Assembly (NCBI RefSeq): GCF_020497125.1
Contig: NC_059084.1
Location: 7,219,501 to 7,283,500, forward strand
DNA length: 64,000 bases
From: Mauremys mutica
Lineage: Eukaryota > Chordata > Testudines > Geoemydidae
Reading direction: 5' to 3'
This document shows positions 1 to 11,479 of the stretch, piece by piece. The notes beneath the pieces are model-generated. The model was not told the DNA's origin. It did no database searches and saw only the letters and a list, made by a program, of their open reading frames with translations. The first letter of the stretch is position 1. Every line of letters starts with the position of its first letter. The position numbers and the translations under genes are program-made.

Positions 1-524
1 CATGTGATTGCTTTGATTGTACGAAGGAAATGGTCAAGAATCACTGCTTCCCCAACAGCATTTTGTCTCCTCCGCTCACTCACATTGGTGTGAAGTAGGA
101 GTGTCTAACTTTTGAAGCGCACAGCATGCCACCCCTGTTAAACCGGCCTACTTGAGCCCAGAAGCAGCCCCGGCCCCATCTTTATTGTATTGTTTGGGGA
201 TATCTGTCCACGTTCAAAAGCATAGCAAGTTCCAGCTGTGTTATAAAAGTAGTGTCGGCAGAACCTGGCACAAACCCTGGGTGCAGAAACGCCTCCTAGA
301 TACTTCCTGACTGGATGAAAATTAGAGATGAATCAAATTCACCAAAGTGGATCCCCTTTGCTGGATATGGGGGGAAATTTGGGTCAAGAACCAAATCTGA
401 ACTTCATAGTTTGCCTCTTTTTTCGTCCTGGACTGAACCACCACCCTGGATCTAATTTGACACATTGGTTGTCCACCTAATGGCTAGTCCACCTAGAAGA
501 TAAGAGCCAACCAGCATCAGCTAA
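1..524. other. no gene seen
   Basis: Moderately AT-rich sequence without a convincing reading frame, splice signal or repeat family that I recognise. Confidence 0.5.
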
Positions 525-625
525 GAGTGACTCCTTTAGCTACAGGGCAGATGTTTGTGCTTTTTGGTGCACAGGGTCCAGGTTCAATCTCTGCTGTCTA
601 TTCGTGGCAGGGGTCATTACACAAA
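525..625 (+). repeat. tRNA-derived SINE fragment
   Basis: A segment with a tRNA-like layout: an A-box-like TTTAGCTACAGGG near 535, then a B-box-like GGTCCAGGTTCAATCTCT near 575-592, followed by a tail containing gcaggggtcattac. The two promoter boxes are spaced as in a Pol III SINE head. A similar arrangement occurs at 55088-55180. Both look old, and no target duplication was identified. Probably a tRNA-related SINE head rather than a functional tRNA, because the acceptor stem does not pair. Confidence 0.45.
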
Positions 626-1854
626 CACTCCAGAATTGTAAAGAAGCTCAGATCTGGCTATATACAGTATTCAGACTTTGTAGGTAGGACCCATTGCCAC
701 TGCATTTAATGTAAAAATATGAAAAACGACTCTGAATCTGGGTAAAAATCACAAATGTTCTGCTCACAAAAGAGAAGTTCATTGACTTTCTCTCTTCAGC
801 CAAAAGGGGAAAAAAAGGTCACATCATTAATTCAGTTTGAATACTAAGCATTTCAACCATGTCTAAACAGCACTAATAACACATAGCCTGATGTGATCTC
901 TGTTTATTTTATCAGTGAGTTTTTGCTCTGGAATTGATAATGTGGCTCCAGACAATCTTGTTTTGTTCACCTTGAAACAGTATAAATGTGTAGCTTTAAA
1001 TAACTGGCAGCTGCGTGAGACCGGAAAGCTGGAATGAACTACTTCCATAACTTCTTATTTGTATTGTGGCACGGCAGAGACTTAGTGCAGTAAGCACGTA
1101 CAGAACGGCAACGTATCAATTTCTAACTGTGAGTTGCCACAGGTATATCCTGCTCTAAGTACAGAGGAAAAGCCGTGATCACAGTGGGGATAATTCCTGG
1201 CAAATGGTGACTTTTTCAATGGCAATCAATGTACTTTTTAGTATTTCCCAAGCTGTATTTTTCCTTTTGCAGCACAATCAACTCCTCTACAGCCAAATTT
1301 TTGGCAAGTCACAGTTAGAATTATGAATGCAAGGCAAAAGTGATTCTCATTTTCAACCATATCTCTGGTCTCTCAGGATAATAACTATGCTTTTTCCCAG
1401 CAGCCCCTGCAATGCATTCTTTGTGATTCAATACATAAAAAGCAGCTTTCATTGAGATTACTTATCTTCATGGAACCTTTACAGAATAACAAACAATTGT
1501 ATGAAAACATAATAAAAAATAAGCACTATTCCTGTGTGGAAATTAATTTTCCAAAGCTTAGTCATTGGTATTTATCAATACTAATTACAAATTACAATAC
1601 TAATACTACAACGCTGAGTTTTCTCTCCAGCTGCATCCCTGAGCATCGATGATTGCATAGTAGTACAAAGTAAAGACACTTCAGATTAATCTGCTAGCTG
1701 TCTGTATTACAGCTACCTTTACAATAATGCAGAACTTATTACTTTGGCAAGCCTGCCAGGAGATGAAGTGTCCACAAGAGGATGAATATTTTATTATTGC
1801 TATAAACTACTAATATTTTAACAACATAAAGCTGTTTGGATCAGGGACTGTCTC
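626..1854. other. no gene seen, AT-rich
   Basis: AT-rich intronic sequence. Only short random open frames occur and no element family was recognised. Confidence 0.5.
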
Positions 1855-2170
1855 AAGGTCTCCTAATCCACCCCCTCTTGCTAAGGCAGAATTTAGTATC
1901 GTATAAATAATAAGACAGAATTTAGTATAGTTCATACCTGAGAGGTATTTTTTTAACCTATTCTTCAAAATCTCCAATGACAGGGGTCCACAACCTTCTT
2001 AGGTAACCTGTTCCAGTGCTTAACTATCCTAATAGTTAGAAAGTTTTTCCTAATATCTAAACTGAATCTTCGTAAAATGAACAGACACTGGAGGAAAAAT
2101 GATCTGTTACACATGGTATTCCAAAGCTTCCTTCTTAGTGTGGGAGCAAGTTTTGACTCTTGGGAAGACA
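1855..2170 (-). mobile_element. CR1 LINE 3' fragment, antisense
   Basis: Read on the minus strand this matches the 3' part of a CR1 LINE. A short stretch translates to words typical of the CR1 ORF2 C-terminus, such as RKNFLTIRIVKHWNRLP at about 2020-2070. The plus strand shows the usual antisense wording (ctccaatgacagg, ttccagtgcttaac, aagtttttcctaat). The end near 1855-1885 resembles the CR1 tail. A short duplication of cagaatttagtat (about 1887 and 1916) interrupts it. The copy is 5'-truncated and has diverged considerably. Confidence 0.75.
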
Positions 2171-2810
2171 TGCTGTGTTACTGTCAGTTTTGCATTATAC
2201 TAGGTTATGTATAGAGGCAACATCAAAAGAGAGGGAGCTATGTTAGAGTTTGCACTTTGATTAGAGTCAGTTCTTGAGACAGAGTTGCTCCCTGGGAACT
2301 GGGCATTGGTACTGGGCTGAGATTCCTGGAAGAGGGATTGCTCTGCATGCTGTTTGGCCACCTCATTTCAGGACTGCTACATAAGTGTAAATAAAGCAAG
2401 TTACTTTCAGAATATACCCATATGCCATATCACTGATTTCTTCTCCACTGGGAAACCGACATGCAAGGCCCCAAACATCTCCTACTTCCTGACACAGGGG
2501 CAAGGCCGATATCAGAATGAGACACTGGTGTCAGACAGGCAATTATATGATTATATATGCAGGATGAGTGAATAATGACTGACAGACATGAGTAAAAGCT
2601 TGGTCCAAAGCTCACTGAAGTCAGTGGACCTCTTCCAATGGATTCCATTGTAGTTGAGCAGACTCTAATCCTGTAGTGAGCTTTGTGAGTGGATCCCTGG
2701 CCTTATGAATAGCTCATTGCAGGATCAGTATCTGAGAGTGGTGGCTAAGGAACACAACCTACAGATAAACACCAAGATGAAAGAGGAATTCTTGTAGGGA
2801 AAAATTAAGA
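2171..2810. other. no gene seen
   Basis: Unremarkable intronic sequence between two CR1 fragments, with short chance frames only. Confidence 0.45.
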
Positions 2811-2945
2811 AAGGGACATTTTACACTAAATATCAGGGTCAGTTGCCTGCTAATGATATGTACTGGACTGTGGAATAATCTCCCACGGAAAGTGGTGGAA
2901 AACCCATTGCAAAAATAACATTGAGACCTAGGAAATGTTCTGGTT
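2811..2945 (+). mobile_element. CR1 LINE 3' fragment, sense
   Basis: Contains the CR1 3'-end phrase for a 'LWNNLP' peptide: gactgtggaataatctccca followed by cggaaagtggtgga. It is a short, decayed, 5'-truncated copy opposite in orientation to the fragment at 1855-2170. The boundaries are approximate. Confidence 0.6.
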
Positions 2946-3104
2946 TGAAAACTGCTAAGAGATATGTGTGTCTCAAACCCTGTAACAATTTCACGCACAG
3001 CACATGAATCAATGTAAAATCCAAGCCAGATCAAAGTATGTGTTATTATAAGAGAACAACTCTCTAAGGCCATGATGATTGAGAGAGAAAAAGAAAAAAA
3101 CCGC

Positions 3105-3765
3105 AGTAGGGGAGGGAAGCCTGCACTTGCTGGACTATATCTGGGGGCAGAGAAGACTCCCAGGCAGCCTTCACTGAGGAAGTTAAAGGACAGAGGCTTT
3201 GCTTCATGGAATAGAGGTCTCAGCCAGACATGAACTTCTGGTGAGATAAACTTCTTTAGACAGGAGGTTAACCTGGAAGTTAAGTTTAGTCTCTAGAAAG
3301 CATGTTATGATTTTGTTTTATATGTAACTGTTTATTCCCAATATTCTGACTCATTGTCACTTGAATCTCTGTTTGTTGATCAAAAGCATATTCTTGTTCT
3401 CGTTATGAATGTGCGTAAGTGTTAAGCCAAGTGCTGGCCCTGAGCTGAATCTTACGAGCTGGTGTGCCCCGTTCCTTTGGAACAGCAGGCCTGGTATTTC
3501 TGAGAGTGTTCAGTGGCTAGGGGGCTGGACGCTGCAGGGAACACTTGGAGGATCTGGGGTTGGAGAGTGCCTTTTGCTACCTTCACAGAGACAACGAGGC
3601 CCTGGAAGGCCATACTTGGGCAGCCAGAGGTTGGTGGTTTCAGGGAGCAGATCCACAGCAGCTTCAGACAAGAGAGCTTTACCTCAGGGCAGCTAGTAGT
3701 AAGGTGTCTTACAAGCCTGGGTACCTCGGGGGAGCATCACACTCAGTTTCATTCCATTGCTCCTA
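3105..3765 (+). mobile_element. possible LTR-derived repeat
   Basis: A block of about 650 bp that reads like a retroelement LTR remnant. It has an AT-rich part with a run of thymines and short polyadenylation-like context around 3290-3400, then a GC-richer part ending in cgggggagcatcacactcag near 3728-3747. I recall similar wording as a dispersed sequence in turtle genomes but cannot assign a family. No paired LTR, primer-binding site or protein frame was found beside it. The 95-codon frame inside is probably chance. Confidence 0.35.
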
Positions 3766-4980
3766 ATGACACCCTCTCCCCAGAATGATTTATCTGCCTC
3801 TTAGGTGTCAACACCTTCATGTACTGGTAGATTATTATCATTGTAGCAATCTGTATGCAGCTTGAAGGGAGGAGCACAGGCTGCAGGAGGGAAGAATCAG
3901 GAGGAAGCACCAGGAAGTCAGTCTGTGAGCACATGGCTTGAATGCTAAACCACAGCTGATTTAATAAAGAGACAATTTAGTTTTACAAGCATGGAGTCCT
4001 CTCCTGTTATTACCCAGCATGCGGCCATGAAATTATCATTTCCTCCACACCTTAGTCCTTATTTACCTGCTTCTCCTATTAACAAATTATTAATTTTTAA
4101 AATCTTTTTCCCTTAATTTCAATTTGCATGGTACTTTGCTGACTCATCACTTTCCCCCGCCCTAAGTAGTCCAGAGAGTGTAACAGAAAGCTTGCTATTA
4201 TTGTATGGGGAAAAACCTGTGGCTCAGGAATTGCAGAATGTTAGCAATGAAATATGAACTACATTAAGTAAGGGTCAAGTCTTAAAGTATTGCATCACAG
4301 GCAGAAATTAATATATGGCATTTAGTACAACAGAAGGTGATGCTAGATTAAACATGAATTAGCAAGACTCTGGAGTCTACCTTGATTAAAAACCAAAATC
4401 TTCTGAATTAAAATGCTCTAGATACAGATTAGCTTTCTCTTCCTATTGTAACCACATCTTCAGTGCACTAGTAGTAGCTGAAAAAGCCCCTATTTTTAAG
4501 CACACGTAATGGTGGAAATAAATCATTCACTGAGCTGAAATTTCACAGGCTTATTCTCACTGTGGGAGGGACCTTCTCTAGAGAGTGTGGAGGGTAGCGG
4601 GGTTGCACCTCTCTACTGCATTATGGAGAAGCTGAGAAGGGGGCCACTCATGGCATGAGTGAGAGGCAAGCTCATTTGCCAAGCCTACCCCTAGCTGGAA
4701 CTGAAGAATGCTGCTGAAATCTCTACCCCCTGAATAAATATCTCTGCTCCCTGAATAAATTGTTTCTAGCAGGTCTTTTCCCATTTCTTTTCCTAGAGGG
4801 CTTCCTGGTCACTTTTCTCTTGGAAAAGATTAATGTCACCAGATTAGAGAATGAACCAAAAAATTGTTCCATGTCCCCATACAAATGAATAATCTCCTCT
4901 GTGAACACTTCCCTACAAGCATGTTTAAAAGCTCTGTTAACATATATAGTTTTACACATTGTTTAAGAGAGAGAGTGGGG
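3766..4980. other. no gene seen, AT-rich
   Basis: AT-rich intronic sequence. No splice-bounded exon or recognisable element was found. Confidence 0.5.
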
Positions 4981-5523
4981 TGTTAACATAGTAACTTTAG
5001 GCTTAGTTGAAAAGTGTGTTCACAGAAATTCCTTTAACAGACACTTCCTTCCTGTTAAGGGGAGCTGCCCCCTTAGAGAGGCTTAATTTAAAGAGTGCAA
5101 TTCTAACTGATTGGGACAGGCTGAATTGTAGGAAAGCAGCGCTAGGACTCAGAGAATTCTGGGAAAGCAGCACTCTATAAAAGGAAAGGGTTTTCACACC
5201 TGTTTTCAGTCTTACTCTGACTGCTGGAGGGATTAGTCAGTGCTAAAGCTAGGGGATGATTATCTAAATATAGCTATTCTGGTAACAAAGTTGTTTTATG
5301 TTTTCGATTGAAACAGCTGTCTTGAGATAGTTTGCTTGTGTTTGAATTTTTCACATTGGGCCTAAGTGGTAAGTTCCTTTGTTAAAGCTGAAGGCACTAA
5401 GCTTGTATACTATGCTAGTTAGAAATGTTTGTGTGCTTTGTACTACACCCGACAAGGACTTGTTAGGTGATGAACTAGATGACCTAATAGGTCTCTTCCA
5501 CTACTAAGTTCTGTGATTCTAGG
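4981..5523 (+). mobile_element. CR1-type tail with TATA-bearing leader (uncertain)
   Basis: The right end (about 5455-5523) has the sense 3'-tail wording of a CR1-mobilised element: gatgaactagatgacctaat, then gtgattctagg. To its left is unassigned sequence with a good TATA-like box (ctataaaagg, 5174-5183). Whether the leader belongs to the same element, to a solo LTR, or to unique DNA cannot be decided here. The tail call is the firmer part. Confidence 0.4.
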
Positions 5524-6045
5524 ATAATGGTCCCTAGAGTTGTCTAATGCTTTCTTGTTGCCTAGTAGGAAAGTATCTATCTGTCATGCTGTTAAGATAA
5601 CATAGGAAGAGAGAGCCCCTTTGTTGCAAGATGACCGCAAACAGCATCTAGCAGACCAGGAAGCTTTTCTGATACTTGCCACCTGTTACACAGGTAACTT
5701 CAATTCCACAGCACAATGCGATCTAGGACACCAAATCCACTTTGAGGGTCTGACGGGGACAGAGATCTCTGTGATTGTCAGAGTTCTGCCTTCCCGTTCC
5801 AGAGTGGGAGGGGAGGGGTTTCTAACTGCCTAATACCCCACCCCAGCTCTGAAGCAGTCAAGGCCCTTGAAAAGAGTCAGCAGTGGCTTGTCCTTCCCCT
5901 GAAGAGAAGGGGAGGCTACTGATGGTCATACCCGTCTGTAGTAACCCTCTGGGGAGGCTGTAAATAGCCCCGTCCTATCCAGAATAGAAGGGAACTTTTG
6001 CAGTGTGAATTTGGCTCTCTCTCTCACTGGAAGCTCCTTTAGTGG
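5524..6045. other. no gene seen
   Basis: Nothing recognisable apart from short chance frames. Confidence 0.45.
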
Positions 6046-6245
6046 ACTGAGTATCAGCCCAGGAATTAGGAGACGTGAGTGGTCTCTGATATCAACTCTG
6101 TTACCTAGGCCAACTCATTTATCTTTGCTGAGCCTCAGTTTCCCCATGGAAATAATGCTTGCCCATCTTTGTGAAATGCGTTTCGATCTAGGGCTGAGAA
6201 GCACTGTAAGAATGCTAGGTATTAATGACAGAAATGATGTCTGCA
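6046..6245 (+). repeat. MIR-type SINE, sense
   Basis: Shows the MIR core in sense order: a region corresponding to the tRNA-derived part, then ctcagtttccccatggaaat (6136-6155), then a tail with gaaatgcg and a 'gctgagaagcactgtaag' segment near 6190-6208. MIR elements are ancient SINEs shared by amniotes. This copy is diverged, and no target duplication is visible. Confidence 0.7.
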
Positions 6246-6284
6246 TATCCTAGGGAATGAGTGGAGTTGCTGTTCTGATTATTT

Positions 6285-6355
6285 TGATTGTAAGTTCTTT
6301 CCCCAAAGAAAAGGTTTTATATTTGGACAGCACCTCGCATGACTGGGCCCAGGCT
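6285..6355 (+). repeat. L2-like 3' tail fragment
   Basis: Has the order of an L2-type 3' tail: taagttctttcccc, then gacagcacctcgcatgactg, equivalent to 'cagcacctagcacaatgg' in better copies. Short and weakly supported. Confidence 0.35.
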
Positions 6356-7163
6356 GGGAAGCTTCTGCATCCATCTCCCTTGCTACGGTGGCATGCTGTT
6401 TACCGTGGAGTATTCACAAAGCATGACTATAGCCCAGCACAGTGTCCTGGCTTTCTTTAGTTGAAAGCCACACAACCAGTAATGACAGCCCCATAAAGTA
6501 ACTACCCACATACAGTTTGGCTGTTAATATGACCCCCATAAGTTAGTGCCTCCATGTTGTATAGCTGTCTAGTTCCTTTTGTATTGCCCAAGGTCTGTAA
6601 AATGTCACTTTGAAGGGCAGAATGCTGGTGAATCCAACTGAGTTGGGAGAAGTGTGAGCATGGACCCTCCCCAGCTGGGAGAGAAATGGTAAAGGAAGAA
6701 GTACAGGTTTATTTACAAGCATGCATGGGGACTATTAAGAGACCCATATTGTCATTTATGCCCATGGAAAGTGGATGCAAAATACCATAAGACGTCTAGT
6801 GCTTTGCACTGGTGTAAATGACAGGCATTGGTGAATCAGACCCACCACACTTACTTGGAAGCAGGAATTACTTGTATACAGTAGAGCCCTGGTGTGCAGA
6901 TTTAGCAAGGGGAGAGCAGACAGGAGGTCAAATGCAAAAGCTGTTAATGAAACTAGAATGAGGTGCTGAGTCCATAGCGTTCCAACTGACAAACTCCTCA
7001 CACGTATGTGCCAAAGAGTAAAAGAGCTCCAGATAATTGTAGGGCACAAGAATTTGTTGAGCATCATCTCAGATTAATTTTCCTGACAGCTTGTATAGAA
7101 TGAAAAGGGGCTATATACTTAGAGTTAAAACCTACAGCGACAGCATAATATGCTGATCACAGA
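6356..7163. other. no gene seen
   Basis: No supported exon or element. A phrase like gcactggtgtaaatgacagg (6808-6827) resembles an abundant old palindromic repeat but is too short to call. Confidence 0.45.
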
Positions 7164-7164
7164 G

Positions 7165-7350
7165 TTACTTTAAAAACAACAAGGAGTCCAGTGGCACCTT
7201 AAAGACTAACAGATTTATTTGGGCCTAAGCTTTCTTCAGAAGAAGTGAGGTTTTTTTACCCACGAAAGCTTAGGCCCAAATAAATTCGTTAGTCTTTAAG
7301 GTGCTGCCGGACTCCTTGTTGTTTTTGCGGCTACAGACTAACATGGTATT
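7165..7350. mobile_element. short interspersed element inserted as fold-back (copy 1)
   Basis: Two inverted copies of one short element. The left arm (about 7173-7233) reads caaggagtccagtggcacct onward, and the right arm (about 7265-7326) is its reverse complement with a few mismatches. They are separated by about 31 nt that belong to the longer, right-hand copy. The right copy continues through gctacagactaacatgg (7330-7346), an end the left copy lacks. Possible short flanking repeats (ttacttt) occur at about 7165 and 7351. It belongs to the same general family as the element at 47715-47871 but to a different subfamily. Class unassigned. Confidence 0.7.
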
Positions 7351-7930
7351 TTACTTTGTTTCCCATTTAAATCTCTCATGGGGAAGGGCAAGGAGAGAGA
7401 TTCTAGTACTTCAATTTACTGGCTAGCTTTGCTGGGTCATAGCTGGCTGACTCTATACGAGACACTGAAAGAGGCACTAGCTGTCTAAAACATCTCATGA
7501 AGGCCTGGCTAAGCTTCACTAAGGCACTTTTCTGCTTATCCAGTACTGGCACTAACCACTCATGTGCTGCTCTGAATTCCAGTATGACCAGACCCTTCCT
7601 TTAAGGATCACTCCACGGGGTGGGGATCACCAGACACACTCTGCTCTAGCCATATCCCCAGCCAAACAGGGAGATGCACCCTATGGCTGGGAGGGCTGAG
7701 GGGAGAGTGGGTCATGCTAGCCTTGCACTGTTAGAGAAATCCTCACCTGCCATGTTAGGGCAACTCTCCCCGCTGTTGGAGTCCCAGTAAATCTCATGGC
7801 AGCTGCAGTTGCTTGGCTCTTTCATTTAGATGCCTCAATGGGGAGTTAAGAGCATAATTTCCGGCACCTACACTTGGAAAACATTGGTCTAAGATTTAGG
7901 ATTCTTCAGGGTGAATCGGTCTTTGTATCT
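7351..7930. other. no gene seen
   Basis: Intronic sequence without recognised features. Confidence 0.45.
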
Positions 7931-7938
7931 GTCTAAAG

Positions 7939-8739
7939 CAGGGGATCTCTCAAGACATTTTTGGGTGGCCATAGAGTGCGGCCACCAACTCTTGCTGGTG
8001 TCTGCTCTAACTATTTTTTCTAAAATACTTTAACTTTAGGAAAAACAACAAATATGCACATATCCATGTTCAAATGATTGTAATTTATGCAGAGTTTTTT
8101 GCAGACTTGATAATAAAAATAACTTACAGTTGTGTCTATCTTTACTGGACCTAAAGAGAATAGAAACACAAATAAGGTGCTTTGCGCATTCTTGTCTATT
8201 TTGTTGTTTGTGGGTGGTGGTTTTTTTTTTTTTTACTTGCTAGCTAGTAAGGCTGCTGCTGTGAAAACTGATATGTATATTTGTACGTATCACTTTTCAC
8301 TGCCTTCCAGCTAGCTAGTAAGTTTGCTGTGAAAAGTGATAAACATACAAATATTGCTTTTCACACCAGACTTACACAGCCCTGGCAAGTCATGGATGGG
8401 GAGGCAGTGGGGGGCCGGGGGCGATGGGGGTGAGCCTGGGGCTGGACCCTGAAGCCCTCTGGCTGGGGGGTATGGAGCCTGAAGCCCTCTGGCCAGTGCC
8501 TGCCGTCCCAGGGCTGAAGCTGGAAGCCTGAGCCCCACCACCCCTGGGAAGGTGAGGAACTCACACCAGCTGCCTGCTCCCCTGGCATTTGTGGCTGCAG
8601 AGGAGGGCAGGGCCCAGCCCCAGGTGAGGGGCCACTGCTTTTCTCCCTCCCCATTCACCATCGCTGCCCAGGAGGCTGTGGCTGCAAGAAAAACCTCTGG
8701 TGGTTGCATGTGGCCACAATGGCCGCATTTGAGACTCTG
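7939..8739. mobile_element. hAT-type non-autonomous DNA transposon (about 0.8 kb)
   Basis: The left end begins CAGGGGATCTCTCAA and the right end, reverse-complemented, begins CAGAGTCTCAAATG, a pair of degenerate hAT-style terminal inverted repeats. The 8 bases on either side are gtctaaag (7931-7938) and ttctaaag (8740-8747), matching 7 of 8, as expected for the 8-bp hAT target duplication. The inside holds a poly-T run (about 8221-8234), two copies of an agctagctagtaag-containing motif (about 8241 and 8311), and a GC-rich stretch (about 8390-8680) responsible for the spurious frames here. No transposase is visible, so the element would have depended on one elsewhere. Confidence 0.65.
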
Positions 8740-8747
8740 TTCTAAAG

Positions 8748-10688
8748 CACCATGCACATGAATGGCACTATATAAAAATAAGACAAATAGCCTTGCTGTT
8801 AATCTCTGTAAAGGATTTTTCATCAGTGACTTTTCGTCTGAGTGTTGTTCACATTAAATGATAGCAGAGCTGGATGTGCAGGTTTATTAAACTATGAACC
8901 ACAGTTTTAAAATCTCTGATTTTGTTCTTGCTTTGATTGCAGGGTTCTCAAGTGAGCACCCGTAATGGTGGATGTAACCAGCAGGGTTTAGTTGTTTACC
9001 CCAGGGGCCGGGGGCGTTGGGTCATCAGATGCATAAGTCCCATCACGTCTGTGTACATGCCATTGACTGTAAATTAGAAGCTGCTGAAAAAATGTGACTT
9101 AATATGTATGTTTCTCTGTATTCCAGACACAACTGTTGATGCATTGTAAACAGCAGGAAAAAATGTTTGTGTTTTACCTATTAAATCTAAATATCTATTT
9201 ATACAGAGCTGTACCAAGTCATTCCATGTTGCTAAGAGCAATCCATTGTTGCAGTTTTTTTTTAAACTGCATTCATAGGAATTTATTGGATATGTTAGGT
9301 AAGTAAGAGATAATGCTTTTGGCCTCTGAGTATATGAAGCAATAAATAGCTTTGGTGAGTGGTTAAATGTCAAATCTGAGGCATTTGATTACTGTGGGGG
9401 TGGGGAAAAAAGGCTGGGTATTCCTGCACCAGGAAGATGATCTTCCTATAACAAGATGACTCCCCCCCTCCTCCAAAAAAAATCCTTTAGGGCTGGGGTA
9501 GGTGCAGGCTTTCCGGTGCCCTCCTGGGGGTTGAGGTTTAGATGAAGAACTACCCAAGGGAATGGTTTTGTGCTGGAACAAGGCTGTGACTGGCTTTACT
9601 CAGGGCCCAATACCACTCCCTTACACCAATGAGGTGGCACTAGAATAAGCAAGAATGGAATTCAGCCTGTAGTCTCAGTTTTGGGGGTCAATCCTGAGGT
9701 GCTGAGCCCTCCTCCCAATTCTCATCAAAGGTAGGGGGAGTGTGGTGTTTAAGGGGGGGAGGAAAGCTACCCCCAACATTAATCCTTTCATCTAATCTAA
9801 ATTGTCATGATATAGGCCCTGATATCTGGTGAATGAGCATGATGGGATGATTGCTCTGTCTCAGTGGAAAGGAGGAGCGTCCCAACGCTCCACTGGAATA
9901 GGGCCTCTGGTTTTTAGTCCTAATGGTTCTTGAGATATCAGTCCAAGAGAAGCTACTACCTATCTGGGATATCAGACTAGTAAAAGTTTAGGGTGGGAGT
10001 GAAAAGTGGGAGAGCAGAGGAGGGATTTCACATTTGGGTGAAAAAGGGAAACCGTTTGTGTCAGGCTGATTTGCAAAAACAGCAGCAGTCAGAGCCATGG
10101 GATCTTACCGGTAGTCCCAGAAGTACTGGACTAGGCGGCAGCGTAGAGGCGAACACACTCTGTCTCCCCTGCCGTCCCTGTACAAGCCTTTGGCTGAAGG
10201 TGGGTGATCACTGTGATTCCCATAACAATGCATGTGTGTGTCCTACTGACCGTCTCACTGTGCTCGGTCCACTAATCCACCTCTAAATCCCTGAGCAGCT
10301 TTCAGAAGCTGCTGGTTTGTTTTGACCCAGCCTGTCAGGGGAAAAAGCTTTCTTTTTTTTTTTTTTTTAAATCCCCAGTATGGAATTTTCCCACAGTCTC
10401 AAATATATCTGTCAAGTTGTGTGGCTTCTGTCTTTGTCAATAAAATAAACTCCAAGATGATAAATAGTGCAAAAAAAACCCCCAAACCCAACACAACCCA
10501 CCTTTGAAAGGGGTCAGAGTCCTTATTAACTACCCTATTTACACACACTAGTCCTGTTCTGTGGGTGCCTCTTGCCTCTTTCTTTCCCTGATTCTCTTCC
10601 CTCTCACCCTCCTGAGACACTATCGGGCCTGTTTTTCCCTCAGCGTAATTTAGAGCAGTCTCAGGGCTGTTTGCTGGTAGGAGATTGC
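8748..10688. other. no gene seen
   Basis: Intronic sequence with poly-T (about 10351-10368) and purine or pyrimidine runs. No exon or well-defined element was recognised. Confidence 0.45.
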
Positions 10689-10694
10689 TTATGA

Positions 10695-11240
10695 GTAAGG
10701 TTACGTTTTAGTGACATTCCATTACTTTACTGGACCTCTGTGACTTCTAGGGCTTCAGGGGATGGAGGCAGGACTGTGTGCCCCTGCTCTGCAACTGGGG
10801 CTGGCTGGAACCAGGACCCTGCAGCCCCAGCCCCATGGCTTCTCCCAGGGGCTGCAGCTGGGGCTGCACTCCCTGGCCTGGCGTCCCAGGCTTGCCGGGG
10901 GCTGCAGCCAGGGCCGTGTGCCCCCCTTGTGCCTTCCCAGGGCTGTGCACCCCCTGCTGCAGCCAGGGCCACACACCCCTGCCCCACCGCTGTGCCCAGC
11001 TCCAGAGCAGGGAGTGTGTGCCCCCACCCCCCATCTGTGCCCCTGCTGCAGCCAGGGCTGATGATGTGGGGACTTGGCCTGTCAGTCCCCTGCCCCATGG
11101 GACTCCATTCACCCTCCCATCCCCCCTGTTATTTTTAGTAAAGTCACAGACAGGTCAAGGGCTCTGTGAATTTTTGTTTATGGACCATGATCTGTCCACG
11201 ACTTTAGTAAAAAATAAGTGTGATAAAATCTTAGCCTTAC
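10695..11240. mobile_element. TIR DNA element with GC-rich body
   Basis: The left terminus GTAAGGTTACGTTTTAGTGA (10695-10714) pairs with the right terminus, whose reverse complement reads GTAAGGCTAAGATTTTATCA (11221-11240). The element is flanked by ttatga at 10689-10694 and again at 11241-11246, a likely target duplication. The body (about 10745-11110) is GC-rich, with repeated ctgcagcc and gccagggcc words. The part next to the right end (about 11135-11215) contains further internal inverted wording (cacagacaggtca and tgatctgtccacgac). No transposase frame is present. The overlapping open frames on both strands are products of the GC-rich repeats. The superfamily is not certain. Confidence 0.6.
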
Positions 11241-11479
11241 TTATGAGCCTCACATGGCTGTCGTACGTCTGTCGTCTCTCCTACACCCTGGCCACAGGAG
11301 GTGGTGGAGTAGAGTAAGCTATTGTGCCTCTGTGACAAGCAGGAATTCTCCACGCTGGGAAAACCTCACCTGATCCCTTGAAAGGCAGCTTCACAGCCCT
11401 GCTGTAGTGCAAAAAGGGAGATGCACAGGCCAGAACTTCACTCTACCATCACCTGTCACTTGCAGGCTATAGACGTGTA

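Noticed and set aside
8311..8823. 170-codon minus-strand frame
   Set aside because: It lies mostly inside the hAT-type element at 7939-8739 and its GC-rich centre.
10727..11317. Several overlapping long frames on both strands
   Set aside because: All come from the GC-rich body of the TIR element at 10695-11240.
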